DNA of 64,000 bases, from assembly GCA_023512835.1 (NCBI GenBank), contig CM042092.1, positions 43,232,258 through 43,296,257 of the forward strand, in the 5' to 3' direction. Within the stretch, counting starts at the first letter, position 1, and the number at the start of each line of letters is the position of its first letter. Below the pieces are notes generated by a model that worked only from the letters and a program-made list of their open reading frames with translations, was not told the DNA's origin and did not search any database. A program made the translations under genes and the position numbers. Source of the DNA: Taxillus chinensis. Lineage: Eukaryota; Streptophyta; Magnoliopsida; Santalales; Loranthaceae. Positions 63,732 through 64,000 of this stretch are shown piece by piece.

Positions 63732-64000
63732 AAATCTTATGCGGATTAGCGGCGGCGACCTTTTGGAGTTTTCTGTTGGTGATCATGTGTTTCTTCGTGT
63801 TTCTCCACGCCGTGGACATCGACGGTTTGGGCGAGGTTCCAAGCTATCTCCGCGGTTTATTGGTCCTTTTGAGATTCTGGATCGTGTGGGGCATGTGGCC
63901 TACCGGTTAGCGTTACCACCGCGGCTGAGTCGAGTGCACAACGTGTTTCACGTGTCCCAGTTGCGGAATTATCACCCTGACCCCACTCATGTGATCGATT
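63732..64000 (+). pseudogene. Element G integrase GPY/F region
   Basis: A second TAG (63747) and a 1-bp shift near 63760 are followed by [10 protein letters not shown], [14 protein letters not shown] and [24 protein letters not shown] residues up to the window edge. Confidence 0.8.

Larger units (their letters stand above)
62951..64000 (+). mobile_element. Element G: chromovirus fragment, continues off the right edge
   Basis: Integrase sequence of a Tekay-like chromovirus closely resembling element B starts abruptly in CAGTCTAGAGTTG (compare 26730 in B) and continues past the window. No terminus or target-site duplication is seen at the left junction with element H. Confidence 0.85.

Noticed and set aside
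1..64000. tRNA, rRNA or other structural RNA genes
   Set aside because: tRNA-like strings are limited to primer binding sites of 12-18 bp; I saw no cloverleaf or rRNA sequence.

Overview
The window looks like a repeat-rich intergenic region of a large flowering-plant genome. I found no host gene that I can defend. Nearly all of it is LTR retrotransposon sequence: Ty3/gypsy chromoviruses with tRNA-Met primer sites and a chromodomain, one Tat/Ogre-type Ty3/gypsy element, and two Copia (Sirevirus-like) LTR families. The species cannot be named from this evidence.

Layout, 1-31650: four elements are stacked inside each other, and target-site duplications (TSDs) resolve three of the four insertions. 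The outermost element, O, is an old chromovirus entering from off the left edge; its reverse transcriptase is cut at 1404. A Copia solo LTR, M (1405-1569 plus 30003-31028, TSD GAGCA), sits in that cut. A complete chromovirus, B (1570-29997, TSD CATTG, LTRs about 1.77 kb), sits inside M. A Tat/Ogre-type element, A (2062-21497, TSD AGGTC, LTRs about 3.0 kb), sits inside the 5' LTR of B. A carries an extra ORF before gag, gag, protease, a likely spliced intron, RT, a degenerate RNase H, a second archaeal-type RNase H, integrase and a long 3' noncoding tail with satellite-like repeats. Its 5' end is rearranged: a whole LTR and 184 bp of B lie in front of the partial LTR that borders the primer site.

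Layout, 31651-42332: this is the 3' LTR of O, split by a non-coding LTR element E (31919-40011, TSD AGAGA) and by a minus-strand solo LTR F (41239-41890, TSD GTTTG). 42333-42809 is AT-rich sequence with nothing recognisable.

Layout, 42810-64000: a minus-strand Copia-type LTR, H (42810-44520), is followed by its polypurine tract and, after an interruption, by a minus-strand ORF with a Ulp1-like (C48) cysteine protease domain (61699-62724), in the position where some Copia elements carry an extra 3' ORF. The interruption is D, a chromovirus in a tandem LTR-internal-LTR-internal-LTR arrangement (44610-61368) bounded by one TSD pair (TAGAC). The window ends in the integrase of another chromovirus, G (from about 62951).

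Almost every coding region carries frameshifts or stops, so no element here looks autonomous now. The best-preserved reading frames are A protease (437 aa), A second RNase H plus integrase (528 aa), A ORF1 (306 aa), the Ulp1-like ORF (341 aa) and G integrase (255 aa).
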